Notes under the pieces: model-generated
What the model was told of the DNA's origin: nothing
The model's input: only the letters and a program-made list of their open reading frames with translations
Database searches by the model: none
Position numbers and translations under genes: made by a program
From: Chamaecyparis obtusa
Taxonomy: Eukaryota; Streptophyta; Pinopsida; Cupressales; Cupressaceae
Length of the DNA stretch: 64,000 nucleotides
NCBI GenBank assembly: GCA_027943335.1
Contig: BSBK01006021.1
Coordinates: forward strand, 2,374,974 to 2,438,973
Reading direction: 5' to 3'
Shown here: positions 46,932 to 57,656 of the stretch, piece after piece
Position numbering within the stretch: the first letter of the stretch is position 1
How the letters are laid out: every line of letters begins with the position of its first letter

Positions 46932-48692
46932 ATGCAAAATAAACACCCAATTGCCTTTGAAAGCAGGCAGCTCCATCCCACCGAAAGATCTTATTCTATC
47001 TATGACAAGGAAATGTTGGCAATTATGCATGCTTTGGAAAAATTTAGGCAATACTTGGTATGTGGGAAGTTTTTGGTCAAAACATATCACAATAGCCTAC
47101 AATTCTTCCTCAAACAGAAAGGTCTTAACGATCGTCAACAGAAATGGGTAAGCAAATTACAAGCTTATAACTTTGATATAAAATATGTTAAGGGTAAAAA
47201 CAATATTGTGGCTAATGCACTATCTAGACGACCCTGCCTGAACACCATAACCAACATCACAGCAGAGTTGAAGCACTCCATTCTTGCAGAATACGCTAAA
47301 GACTCTCATGCAAATAACATTATGGAAGGAAACATACAAGTAGAAGATTATAAGGTAGTGGAAGGTATTATCTTATATAAGGACATAATCTATCTTACTC
47401 AAGGTTCGAAGATGAAAACAACAATCATTAGAGAATTTCATGACAGCCCCCTATCAGGGCACCAAGGGTATTACAAAACATATAAACAAGTAACAGAAAG
47501 GTACTCCTGGAAGGGACTTAAAAAGGATGTACTTAAACACATCCAAGAATGTATGACATGCCAGAAGAATAAAGCAGAACAAACACATCCTGCGGGCCTA
47601 CTTCAACCATTACCTATACCAGATCAAAAATGGGAAAGTATCTATATGGATTTTATAGTGTGTCTTCTCAAAGTACAAGGGAAAGATTGTATATACGTAG
47701 TGGTGGATCGTCTAACTAAATACGCACACTTTATGGCTATATCTACAGAATACATAGCACCTCAAGTTGCGGAAGTTTTCTTCAAAGAAGTGTACATATT
47801 ACATGGATTGCCTAGAAACATTGTTAGTGACAAAGATAGTAGATTCTTGAGCATGTTCTGGCAAGAACTCTTTAGCTTGGCAGGCACTGAATTAACACCT
47901 ACTACCAGTTATCACCCCCAAATGGACGGACAAACAGAAATTATCAATAAGTGGATAGAAGGATACCTAAGAAACTATGTTACAGGACAACAAAATGCAT
48001 GGGTGAAATGGCTATACCTTGGTGAGTATTGTTACAACACTACACATCATCTATCTATTGGAATGAGCCCATTCAAGGCATTGTACCCTTATGAAGCAAC
48101 TACCTTTGGGAGTTTGATTTTGCCCGAAAGTAAGGTACCTAGAGCTAAAGATTTTGTACAACAAAATATGGACATTATGAGAACTCTCAAAGACAACTTA
48201 CACCACGCACAGAATCAACTAAAGATTTATGCCGACCGAAACCAAATTGAACGAACATTTGAAGTGGGAGATTTGGTTTATTTGAGACTACAACCATATA
48301 AACAAGGATGTATCATAACTAGAGGGACAGAAAAACTAAAGCCACGATTCTATGGGCCCTACAAAATTTTAAGGAAAATTGGCGAGGTAGCCTATGAATT
48401 AGAATTACCCGAGAATAGCAGAATCCATAATGTCTTCCATGTATCACGGCTAAAGAAGGTCCTCGGACAACAAATTGCTCCATGTGAAGAATTACCCCCA
48501 CTGGATGATGAAGGCAAACTCATCTTGGAACCAGAAAGGATCCTCAACATGAGAGAAAAGAAACTAAGAAATAAAACTATTCCGGAATATCTAATCAAGT
48601 GGAAAGGTCTGCCCGAAGAAGACGCAACTTGGGAAGGTCATACACCTGCGATACCTTCCATACAAATTCAGCTAGCCAAATCTGGCCTGTGA
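46932..48692 (+). CDS. Element 3 RNase H-integrase-chromodomain, 586-codon open frame
   Basis: This is the longest intact pol frame of the window. RNase H: FESRQLHPTERSYSIYDKE and the ALSRR linker (residues 1-100). Integrase: an H..H-C-X2-C zinc finger ending CMTCQKNK (about 165-213); catalytic core with MDFI, the SDKDSRF Asp and DGQTE Glu in correct D,D35E spacing; GMSPFKALYPYEA; GPY/F region (KLKPRFYGPYKILRKIGEVA) and FHVSRLKK. Chromodomain: ILEPERILNMREKKLRNK and EYLIKWKGLPEEDATWE (about 530-568). The last 17 residues or so (after WEG) are translated from element 2 LTR because the element 3 end is missing. The real Pol would need upstream frames, which are broken, so a free protein is unlikely. 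Confidence 0.9.
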   Translation: MQNKHPIAFESRQLHPTERSYSIYDKEMLAIMHALEKFRQYLVCGKFLVKTYHNSLQFFLKQKGLNDRQQKWVSKLQAYNFDIKYVKGKNNIVANALSRRPCLNTITNITAELKHSILAEYAKDSHANNIMEGNIQVEDYKVVEGIILYKDIIYLTQGSKMKTTIIREFHDSPLSGHQGYYKTYKQVTERYSWKGLKKDVLKHIQECMTCQKNKAEQTHPAGLLQPLPIPDQKWESIYMDFIVCLLKVQGKDCIYVVVDRLTKYAHFMAISTEYIAPQVAEVFFKEVYILHGLPRNIVSDKDSRFLSMFWQELFSLAGTELTPTTSYHPQMDGQTEIINKWIEGYLRNYVTGQQNAWVKWLYLGEYCYNTTHHLSIGMSPFKALYPYEATTFGSLILPESKVPRAKDFVQQNMDIMRTLKDNLHHAQNQLKIYADRNQIERTFEVGDLVYLRLQPYKQGCIITRGTEKLKPRFYGPYKILRKIGEVAYELELPENSRIHNVFHVSRLKKVLGQQIAPCEELPPLDDEGKLILEPERILNMREKKLRNKTIPEYLIKWKGLPEEDATWEGHTPAIPSIQIQLAKSGL

Positions 48693-49203
48693 TTTCTCTT
48701 CAAAGGCTAATTCTCAAAGTTGTGTAACTACCACAGCACCATTGGCACATAATTCTTTACAGTTGAAGCTTGGGTGGACGTCCAAGTTCTTCATTACCAA
48801 GGGTTTCGTTTCAGTAAAGCTGTGATCTTGTTGCAGAAGGAAACATAAATCAAAAGATGTGGAAAGATGCCCAGCAAACCTTCAACGCTGCCTTATGAAG
48901 ACTCGGCATTCAAAAAAACACCGCACAACCTTAAAAGCCTAGATTTCAGGCAATTTCACAAGATAAGCTCGCCCTTAATTGAAAAAATCCATTTGCCTTC
49001 ATTAAATAAAATCACGTTAGGACAAGGTAATACGCCAAGGGCCCCATCCATGACTGAAAAATAGGGACAACTTAAGTGAAATCTGAAGCATCAAACATCT
49101 CCATTTATTTAAATATCCCCTAAGTCTGGGAGATTATTTATTAAAGTAGACTTGGCAAATTATTTAAAATATATTAAGGCGTTATTCAAGAGGGGCCATT
49201 ACA
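48640..49203 (-). repeat. Right LTR of element 2, part after element 3
   Basis: From TCATACACCTGCGATACC onward the sequence matches the left LTR (TCATACACTTGCAATACC, about 36310) to its end, GGGGCCATTACA. It is followed by the target duplication CACAA. The junction with element 3 is in GGGAAGGTCATAC; no element 3 3' LTR or polypurine tract lies between. Confidence 0.9.
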
Positions 49204-49208
49204 CACAA

Positions 49209-51034
49209 TGCAGCTTAAGACCAGCTTTTAGTGCGGCCGAACTCGTCTATGATAAGGTAAATTATTTGGGCCGTACCGACAACCAAAAGGCTAAGTATGT
49301 AAAATAATGCATTTGGTGCCACGCTGAACTGCCATTCTATTTTTGAAATCATTAGTCTCTAATAAGACCACAGAAAACAACTTAAAGCATTTTAAAGCCC
49401 CAAATTTACATTTCCTAAAATATGAAGACAAACAGTGCTAGGTTACTGATATGACATATTACAATGCCCATATCTGCTTTAACAATCTGTAGAGAGTGCT
49501 GCATAAACCAATAAAAGATATAGAACAAGAATATACTGCATTCGCAATAAACAAAAGTTTTCATAGCATACTAGATCCACAGATGAGCAAATGTCAAATG
49601 CTTGGTGAAGAGAACAAACAAATACCTCACATTTCATCAATAGACTGTTGTGACAGATGTTACTCAAGACTCGGGAAGAAATGGATAAATCATTTAAAAA
49701 AATACTACTAAATTACCTACAAGAATGATGTTCCTATCATATTAAGATATAAATCTTTAAAAGAAATCATAAAATAAACTGCATTCAACTTACCCTGTAA
49801 TTTGAGGCGAGTACATATAGCATAACCCACCAATGCTAGCAATAAACAGAATTCAAGTCACCGTGCCAATATACTAGCAACTGACATTTACTAATAACTG
49901 CTCAAAGCAAATCCAAAATATAATAAGTCAATTAACAAACAGCTTGGCTGAAGCTATAATTCAGCTACAAGCAACACTGAAAATAAATAATAAATATTCT
50001 CATAGTGCATGCAGTGGACCATAGCATTTCCATATGATTACCAGGGTTCAAGCCCCGCTGCACATGCTCTCTACATTAATGTGGGCACAATAATTCACAC
50101 TGTCCAGGAGGTACAATATCCTTTTCCGGGATAAATATCCTTTCGATATGGCTTCTAAGCCAAATATTGTAATTAGTTTGATGGTGCATTCCAGCATCAA
50201 GTAAGTGTTCAGCAATCATTTTGAGAACATAATATTGAAAAGAGATAATATAATACAGATTATGTCCTCTATATGCATGGAGGGAAAGAAACGGCAATGC
50301 AACAACTCCCATATCAAAAAATTCATTGCTTAGTGATTGCAGAGAAAGACTAAACTTCGGGGCAACCAATACCAATGACAGAACTTTGATATTTATCAGC
50401 TTACGGATTCTTACGGCGCTCAAAATGATTAGACTGAGATGAAAGAAACTCTGTCAAATTTTATGGAAGTAGTGTTTTTTCAATTTATCACATTAGACAA
50501 CGGAAAGCTATAGTTGGACTAGTTACAAGTGTTTAGAACTTTCTTCAAGTTATACGCATGAAAGTCTTTAAACCCCCAAAAAAAACCGGCTCGACGCTCA
50601 AATCGGGAAAGAAAACGACTCGAATAATTTGATTTAAAGCTGTATATTTGAAAAACAAAGGGAGGCAAACCAAGGCCATTAAGTGACAAAACATTGAGGA
50701 AAAAGAATATTAGCCGGAGAAATTTTCTTTCATTAATAGTGTAATTTAAGACATAGCTGGACAGAATTTACAGATAGTTGCTTACCTCCTCGTTCTCTGT
50801 CTCTAGACTATCAACAAAGTTTCCCGTCTTCTAACAGAACTGCAAAAAAAATAAAACTTTTCTGCTCAAAAGACAGAAAAACATCTTCTGGCTCCCTTCT
50901 TTTCTTTTTTCTGTCAATATTGACAGAAACTTTAGCCAAACGTTATTAACCTCCCACGCTGCCTTAAAAAGCCCCGTAGTTCTTCTCCGACAGCTAACAG
51001 GACTTCAAACCCTAAGACATAAATGCGCTTTATT
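49209..51034. other. AT-rich flank downstream of the trihelix gene
   Basis: No recognisable gene. A 115-codon minus-strand frame at 50423-50076 has no motif I know and is probably chance. A tRNA-like box lies near 50050. The last few hundred bases before 51035 (minus-strand downstream) are expected to hold the 3' UTR of the trihelix gene; I did not find an obvious poly(A) signal to place its end. Confidence 0.5.
50005..50070 (+). other. tRNA-like pol III boxes, possible SINE remnant
   Basis: GGTTCAAGCCC (50044-50054) fits an RNA polymerase III B box with few changes. A weak A-box-like TGCATGCAGTGG lies about 35 bp upstream. No cloverleaf with paired arms could be built, so I do not call a tRNA. 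A SINE is possible but no poly(A) end or target duplication is evident. Confidence 0.3.
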
Positions 51035-51922
51035 CTATTCTCCATCTGAATCCGAAGAAGATGGAGCGCTTGAAGAATAAGCGGAACAAGAACTAAAGCC
51101 TGAAGACTCCCCGCTATTCTTATCTTTCTTTCTCCTCTTACGCAATTTAGCGAGCTCTAAATTCATCTTGGTAAAAAGCTCTATTTTAGCGAATTCCATA
51201 CGGCTGTAAACCTCAGAAAATCCTACCAGAGCATCCGCCAAAGCCTGGACAGGATTTTTCTCGCTATTTACCGGCCGTTTTTGTTTCTTTCCGGACGATC
51301 TCTGAAAATCCTTCAACGGCTTCCTCCTCTTGTTATTTGACGGTAAATCTACGGCATTCAACACTACATCACAGAGTCCATCCGTATTTTCCAGCAAACC
51401 TTTGCCCTTGTCCACAATCGGATCATCCGGTACAATCAGATCAAGACGGTTATGATGGGCATAGCTCAAAAAATTCTGATGATGAATATTATTATTTTCG
51501 AACCCCTCGTCAAAATCCAGTGGCTCCACAAGCTCGAACGAGTGACCTTCCGATGACAAAGCCGTTGAAGTTCCACCACCGTTTTTTTTCATACAACACA
51601 TGATTTCATCAAGCTTTCCATAAAACGACCAATCCACGTGACCCGATCCCCGGAGCTCGGCCTTTCTTTTCTCCAGCTTATAGCGCCTTTTAAGGCTGTC
51701 GACTTTTTCTCTGCACTGCTTCATGGTTTTTAGGGTTTTAGAGCCCTCGCACTGTATGTTGACATAATTGACGATGTCGTCCCAATCTTTGGTCTTGAGG
51801 TAGCCTTTGCCGTGGGAACATTTTTCGCCATAGCTGTTGAGCAAGCGAGACACTGTTTCCGGATGCCATTCGCAACGTGAGCTCAGATTTACGTTGCGAT
51901 ATTCGTCGTCGTCGCTGGCCAT
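51035..51922 (-). CDS. Trihelix transcription factor, SIP1/ASIL-like
   Basis: A 295-residue protein from a single open exon, ATG at 51922 and TAG at 51035-51037. Residues about 16-86 form a trihelix (Myb/SANT-like) DNA-binding domain: W19 in ECWHPE-like context, the second Trp at 47 (KTKDWDDIV), then TMKQCREKVDSLKRRYKLEKRK, the fourth-helix signature of the SIP1 clade. A Trp/Tyr pair WSFY follows near 104. Basic segments (NNKRRK, about 203; GKKQKR, about 216) look like nuclear localisation signals. Residues 230-265 form a charged helix (FSEVYSRMEFAKIELFTKMN) typical of the clade C-terminus, followed by a Lys/Arg cluster and a Ser-rich acidic tail. Family members bind GT-type promoter elements in the nucleus; ASIL1/2 repress embryonic genes. 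Intronless structure fits the clade. Exact orthology is not determined. It is surrounded by retroelements and has no partner gene in the window. Confidence 0.9.
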   Translation of the reverse strand: MASDDDEYRNVNLSSRCEWHPETVSRLLNSYGEKCSHGKGYLKTKDWDDIVNYVNIQCEGSKTLKTMKQCREKVDSLKRRYKLEKRKAELRGSGHVDWSFYGKLDEIMCCMKKNGGGTSTALSSEGHSFELVEPLDFDEGFENNNIHHQNFLSYAHHNRLDLIVPDDPIVDKGKGLLENTDGLCDVVLNAVDLPSNNKRRKPLKDFQRSSGKKQKRPVNSEKNPVQALADALVGFSEVYSRMEFAKIELFTKMNLELAKLRKRRKKDKNSGESSGFSSCSAYSSSAPSSSDSDGE

Positions 51923-53576
51923 GGTTTCGATCCCGCGACCTGCTGCTTAAATACTATTTTACAAGGCTAAATTGTGAGCATTTGCAAAGTTTGCAGATCT
52001 TTTTTCTTTACCTTTGTCAAAACCATTGCAAGGAGCATTTCGGAGTTCTTCTTGTGGCTATTTGGAGTCGAATCAAACTCTCGCAGTGATTTTCCATGGC
52101 CGTTGGAACTAGGGTTTCTGCTACTCGCTGTGTTCTGTCATTGGACGGACGGACTTTTTTATGTCTTGTATTTTGTGACGGAGTATTTTATCTGATTAAT
52201 CACGGGAAAAGTATGAAAACCTTGTCATCCGACGGTCAGCATTTGACGAACTCGTGGGAGGTGTTTAGTTTAAGTTGGGAAGCAAGGTTTCTAGTGAGGT
52301 CATTTAACATTTTTTTATCTTTTCTTAATGTAAAGATTTTATGTGTTTACTTTTTTGTGTTAGAATTTGCTAGGATAAGCTGCAAATCACATTGCCTTCA
52401 CATTCACGTCTTCGTTGTCATGAAACAAGGGGATTGAAAAGGGGTGGTTATTAGTCCGTGTCTTTATAGGGCACGGAATTAATGTCTTCAGTAGGGTAGT
52501 GGTCTATTAAGTTTTTAAAGGCGAGGATTTGTTTTGTTTTTGTCAAAGTGTATAGTTTTGTTTTTTTTGGGTGTACTATGGGTTATGTAAATTTAAAAAA
52601 TATTTTCTCTTCCGATTTTTAAAACATTAGTTGGTTGATTGGTTTTTTTTGGATGGTTTTATTTTTAATGTGAAAATTTGGTTGAAAAAAAAAGAGGGGA
52701 CTCATGACTGTAATATAATGATTGGTTGAGTAAATATCTTTGGTAGCATTGTGGTAAATGTGAACTACAGCGATGGTAAAGCGATGTGGTTTATCTCAGC
52801 TTGCATTGTTTTTGTTCAGCAAGTACAAAGGAAGGAGCAAAGTAGGGTTTGTTAACAAGAGTCCAGAGCTAGTTTTTAGGTATTGTAAATGTTTTTTGTT
52901 GTTTTATTGCCAGGTTCATCTATTGCAGACTTTGGTGTTTGTTGTGATAGTTTTTTACTTTACTATTAAAGTGATCTATGTGTTATTTTTTGTTGTTTGG
53001 TGGGTTTAAAATTTGTTTGTTTTAGTGGACATAATTTTCATTCTTGCGTAAAGAAGTTGCTAAGACAAAATGGAGTGAGGACAGAGTTAGAGACAAAGGA
53101 GGGTTTAGAGGTATGATTGTTTTTTTTGTCATGTTGATGCACTAAAAAGGTATTTCTTTGTTTGGATTTTCCCTATATCATGGCTCAAATGTGTTTAAGC
53201 AGTTATAAAATTAATTTGTGCCTTGCACAGGTTTTGGGTGTTGGGTATTTATAGTCTGGTTATTCACAAATTTTGGGTGTTGGGTATCTATAAAGCTTGC
53301 TTAAAAGATTTGTTTGGTGGCATTGCTTAGTCATGTATAGTCCTAAATTGTAAGCACTTAATTTTTGTACAATTTGAGGATTATTTTAGGCCCACTTTAG
53401 TGTATTTTTATGGTAAGATCTCATATGACACTTGAAGGATACCTAAATTCAAACATGGGTCCTTCATTCCTTTCAAACTTTCTTAAACTCAAGGTTGACC
53501 CTTATTTCTAAGTATGTTCCTCTATTTTTCATCCAATCTCATAATTTATTTCCTTGCCTAGGCCCCATAGCCCTAT
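51923..53576. other. Promoter side of the trihelix gene, then T-rich DNA
   Basis: The first few hundred bases upstream of the gene (51923-52300) are less AT-rich and should hold its promoter and 5' UTR. From 52300 the plus strand is T-rich with no gene. A partial copy of the repeat unit seen at 55.2-56.3 kb lies at about 53125-53335 (TGTCATGTTGATGCA...GGCATTGCTTAG). Confidence 0.5.
52110..52117 (-). promoter_or_regulatory. Telo-box (AAACCCTA) upstream of the trihelix gene
   Basis: The minus strand reads AAACCCTA, 188 bp upstream of the start codon. Telo-boxes are common near transcription starts of plant genes, but one octamer can occur by chance. About 15 bp further downstream on the minus strand an ATG opens a 26-codon upstream frame (about 52097-52017) that would be a uORF if it is in the transcript. 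Confidence 0.35.
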
Positions 53577-53939
53577 TGTTAGAGTAATAAGTTGTTTTAC
53601 TTATTAATTAAATCATATTGATTTAATTATTAAGTCACTTATTATCTCTCTCTTTGCTTAAGCTAAACTGTAGACATACAATGATTAATTCTTTTATTAA
53701 TTATTATTATGCAACCTAGGTTTCCTTTTAGGGTTTTGATCTCCTTTTGTAATGATTGATCTCTCTTGTAACACAACATATTCATTGTTATTGTACTGTA
53801 ACTTTTGTTTTTGCACATCAAGAATGTCTCCTCTTTTATGGATCCTTACGTTCAGGCCTCCATAGCTTTTGTTTCTCTCTTTTTGTGACAAGTGTTTGCA
53901 TGTAGGTGTTCTTGGGAGTTGTGAGTTGTTTTCTCATCA
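53577..53939 (+). repeat. Copia-like LTR, plus orientation (solo or isolated)
   Basis: It starts TGTTAGAGTAATAAG and ends TTCTCATCA. It is the reverse-complement relative of 57657-58030, about 80% identical by eye. No PBS follows and no polypurine tract precedes it. The flanking 5-mers (CCTAT and ACTTG) do not match, so it may be a decayed solo LTR or a rearranged end. Confidence 0.78.
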
Positions 53940-53956
53940 ACTTGTGGCCTTTGTGA

Positions 53957-54760
53957 TTTGTCACGACCTCGGATTGAACTATAATCAAAAAATCTCACAC
54001 ATATCTTATTCCTCTAGCACCCAGTTCAAATATGGGCTTATTTTCCCAGGCCTAAAGAATTTGGCCTAGGGGTCTGTGCCAAAGTTTTGGGGGGTAGGGG
54101 GGAATATAGTCCCATGGTCAACCTACTTAATTTTAACTCTGTGAAATGACATGAGATGTATATAAACCCTTCATCTCTCCTCATTTTGCATCCAAGATCT
54201 ATTGTTAGCATTCATGATCAAGATTTCACAAGTGTAGCCATTATTGTCAAACAATCTATCAAGCGCAAGGCAACAAATCAAGGAAATCAAGAGCCATCAA
54301 GTTCAAGAAATTCAAGCATTCATTCCTCTCAAGCAATCAAGGTGTTCTCTTCCATAGATCTAGCTTCTTTCCTCCATTGGAGGCAAAGAAAATGAGTTTT
54401 ATATCAAGGAAAGAGATTTACATCTATCTAGCTTCCTTCAAATCTTCTCTCTCTTCTCCTCAATCTATCATTGTGGCAAATCACAACATCTATCCAATGA
54501 GTTTTTCTCTTTCGTGATTTCTTTTTTAAGTTTTTGTGTTTAGTCAAAGCTATTGCATCAACATATTTGAAATCATTCAAAGAAGCATTTACATTATCAA
54601 GTTATTATATACTTCATTTTCTAGATCTAGTTTCTAATACATAACAATACTCTTTACTTTATTTCATTTTTGGGTTGATTCCTAAACAGGGTTTTGATTG
54701 AGGTAAATCCATTTATTTAACCTTCTTCCCCCTTTTTATGTGTAGGTACAAGTTACAGAG
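53957..54760 (+). repeat. Possible LTR or leader remnant with TATA box
   Basis: It starts TGTCACGACC, a common LTR start, has TATATAAACCC at 54157 and then a leader rich in AATCAAG repeats (54230-54350), the composition of many plant gypsy LTRs downstream of TATA. No matching second LTR, PBS or end was found. Confidence 0.35.
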
Positions 54761-55212
54761 CCACCTAATCAGAATCAGGCAATATAGGTTCAATTAGAGA
54801 ACCTTGAAAAGTTTCAATCAAAATTATATGTATAGGATGCCATTGGTAGCCTGTTCTTGATATAAGCCAAGTTTTGGCATGTTCCTGCCACTTTCAATTC
54901 ATATTTTACCCATGAGTCATTCTTTAGCTCCGCTTTCCAAATATGTAACTTTTTGCTCAATATTAGTATATTTTTTTCTGTAATTTCTAGTTTTTTGCAA
55001 CCTACCAAATTAAGCACCTTAGTCACATTACTTTATCACTTTCACTTATTCAATAACATCATTGAGCAAAGGACCATTATCCTCATTTAGTGATTGAGTC
55101 TCCTCTTGATCCTATTGAGGGAATCTTCCTTCTGAATGTATTATTATTGAAACTTGGGAGGCGATTTACCTGTTCTTTTGCATTGCTTCTCTTTTCCCAT
55201 TATACGGGTTGT

Positions 55213-56290
55213 ATTTGTAAAACTTTCATTTTTGAAATCTATGAAAAGTATTTATTTGTTCTAGTTTTTTGTATATGGCATTTATGATATTGAAATGGTC
55301 AGTTGTTATAGTTTTTATATAGTATGGACAATGTGTAAATTTGGGAGAGAAAAAGGGTTGAACATATACTAGAGTTGCAATGTATTTGAAGGTTGTGCAT
55401 TGTTTTATTTATGGCATAAATTAGTCTATGCCTTCAATAGGTTTTGGGTATTTATGAACTTTTCTTCACAAATTTGTTTAGTGGCATCACTAACTTGTAT
55501 TTTGCAAAACTTTCATTTTCCATATCTATGAAAAGTATTTATTCATTCCAATTTTTTGTATATGGCATATATGAGATTCAAATGGTCAATTGGTATAATT
55601 ATTATATAGTATGGACAATGTACAAAATTGGGAGAAAAAAAGGACACCTTGTTTTTTTTTGTCATGTTTTGATGTAGTAAAAAAGTATTTGTTTGTTTGG
55701 ATTTTTCCTATATCATGGCTTGAATGTGTTTCAGTAGTTATAAAATTAGTTTGTGTCTTTCACAGATTTTGGATGTTTGGTATTTATAAAGTTTGCATCA
55801 GGGATTTGTTTAGTGACATTGCTCAGTCATATTCTATAAAACTTTTATTTTTGAAATCTATGAAAAGTATTTGTTTGTTCCAATTTACTATGTATGGCAT
55901 TTGCGGGATTGAAATGATAAGTTATAGTTTTTATATAGTGTGGACAATGTGCAAAAATGGGAGAAGAAAATGGGTTGCATGTATACTAGAGTCACAATGC
56001 ATTTAGAGGGTTGTGCATTGTTTTATTTATGGTATAAATTAGTCTGTGCCTTTGACAATTTTTGGGTATTTATAAACTTTGCTTCACACATTTTTTTAGT
56101 GGCATTACTTGCTTGCATTTTGTAAAACTTTTCTTTTCCAAATCTATGAAAAATATTTATTCATTCTAGTTTTCTCTATATGGCGTATCTGAGATTCAAA
56201 TGGTTAATTGGTATAATTTTTATATGGTACAAACAATGCACAAAATTGGGGGAAAAAAGGCTCCACATATAATGGAGTCACAACACTTGA
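55213..56290. repeat. Tandem array of about 286-333-bp units, about four copies
   Basis: The marker ATCTATGAAAAGTATTTA recurs at 55237, 55523, 55856 and (as ATCTATGAAAAATATTTA) 56142, giving spacings of 286, 333 and 286. Between markers the order is constant: TGTATATGGCAT, TTTTATATAGTATGGACAATGT, GGGAGA-AAAA, a TGTGCATTG block, GGGTATTTAT and a GTTTAGTGGCAT block. Partial copies occur at 53125-53335 and 57290-57500. The frames read across it are not genes. Confidence 0.85.
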
Positions 56291-57656
56291 TAAAGTTTGT
56301 TTCAATATTCATAATTTGTATTTTCATCTAACAAAACACCTAACATAGGACAAACAGACAACCTAGGTAGAGGCAAGGTGAAGTAATGGACGAACAACAA
56401 GCCTAGACACAATCATAGGTTTTGAGCTATGATAAATGGTTTTGTTACTTGCTTTATTTGTAGCATAGATAATTGTCCATAATGTTTAATGGTATTGTTT
56501 GCCGCAAATATGTTTTAGCAATTACAAAATTAATCAATGCCATGGGAGCTTCACTTAGTGAACCTGAATCATAGAGCATGTGTTCATGGAATACTAAAGA
56601 AACCTCCTATTTTCAATAAATATTGCCCCAAGCTTCTTTTTTGCCACCCCCTCCAATACCCACCCAATACCCACCACCTGTTTTCCTAGATAAAACCCCA
56701 CACTTTGCCCCAAAAAAGTCCCCTTCCCCCTATTTAGACAATATATTGCCCCCCTTTTTTCCCATTTTAAACTCCCCATTATGAATGCACGTGGTATTGT
56801 ATTGCCCCTTCAATGAAGACCCTGTGGTTTATGCCTATTACACGTTTTTAGTTTAAATCATATTGAACATCACATAGCTCAACCAAAAACTAAGTCACTG
56901 ATAAATCAACCAAAAATACAAACAAAGTCACTTGCTATATGTCAAAACTTTATTTTGCCTCTTGTTGGTTTTCTCCCCCTCCTTCCTTATAGTGTGCTTA
57001 CACCACAATGGAAATAATGCCTATCACAAAGTCTATATCATTTAATATAATCCAAACCAACACAAAAAAAAAAATAGAACCAATAAACAATCAAATATAG
57101 CCCATAGACCATTTTAACAACCAAGCAAAAAACTAGCACACTATAGACCAAGCTATGTTCAAAAAACTAGCATGTTTTAACAACCAAGCAAAAACCATTC
57201 ATCAGACCTCAAAATCAGCCTCAAAACTAGTTGTGGTCTTCTGTTCACAAACCCGTCTTTGTCTCTCACTTATTCCTTGTAAAATATAAACAATTTTTTC
57301 ATTTTGAAGTCTATGTAAAGTAGTTATTGGTTTCTATTTTAGGTATTTTGTGAGCTGAAAATACTAAGTTGATAATTATAGAATTTGTTTGTGCCTTTTA
57401 AAGGTTTTGAGTCTTAAAACACTCTACAAGAGATGTTTGGCAAGAAGAATCCTTGGGTCATATTTTGCAAAACTTTTATTTTCCAAATGTATGAAAACTA
57501 GTAATTAGTTCTTTTCCCAAAACTCAATCCATGGCAAGAAACCTAAAAAGTGCAACACATATAGGGAAAATATGCATAGGTCAGTCAACAAGAAGGCATT
57601 ATTGGGGGAAAATGGCTCTATGTATGTAAATTTTATAATATATTTAGTATTGAAGT
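56291..57656. other. AT-rich DNA with a C-rich patch and a diverged repeat copy
   Basis: A CCCC-rich stretch at 56620-56810 (repeated CCCA/CCCC blocks) stands out from the AT-rich background. Diverged pieces of the 55.2-kb repeat lie at 57290-57500. No gene was found. Confidence 0.5.

Larger units (their letters stand above)
35945..49208 (-). mobile_element. Ty3/gypsy chromovirus element 2, complete borders, hosting element 3
   Basis: LTRs at 35950-36879 and 42063-49203 (the latter split by element 3) are flanked by the target duplication CACAA at 35945-35949 and 49204-49208. The body is on the minus strand: PBS 42047-42061, gag, protease, RT, RNase H, integrase with chromodomain, polypurine tract 36880-36893. 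By eye, the shared 345 bp of the two LTRs differ at about 8% of positions. All genes are broken. Element 3 (plus strand) is inserted in the right LTR. Confidence 0.93.

Noticed and set aside
50030..50065. A tRNA gene
   Set aside because: Only the B box fits; acceptor, D and anticodon arms cannot be paired.
50076..50423. A 115-codon minus-strand frame downstream of the trihelix gene
   Set aside because: No recognisable domain and its end overlaps a tRNA-like repeat; likely chance.
55444..56125. Overlapping plus-strand frames of 61-131 codons
   Set aside because: They run through the tandem array and reflect its T-rich composition.
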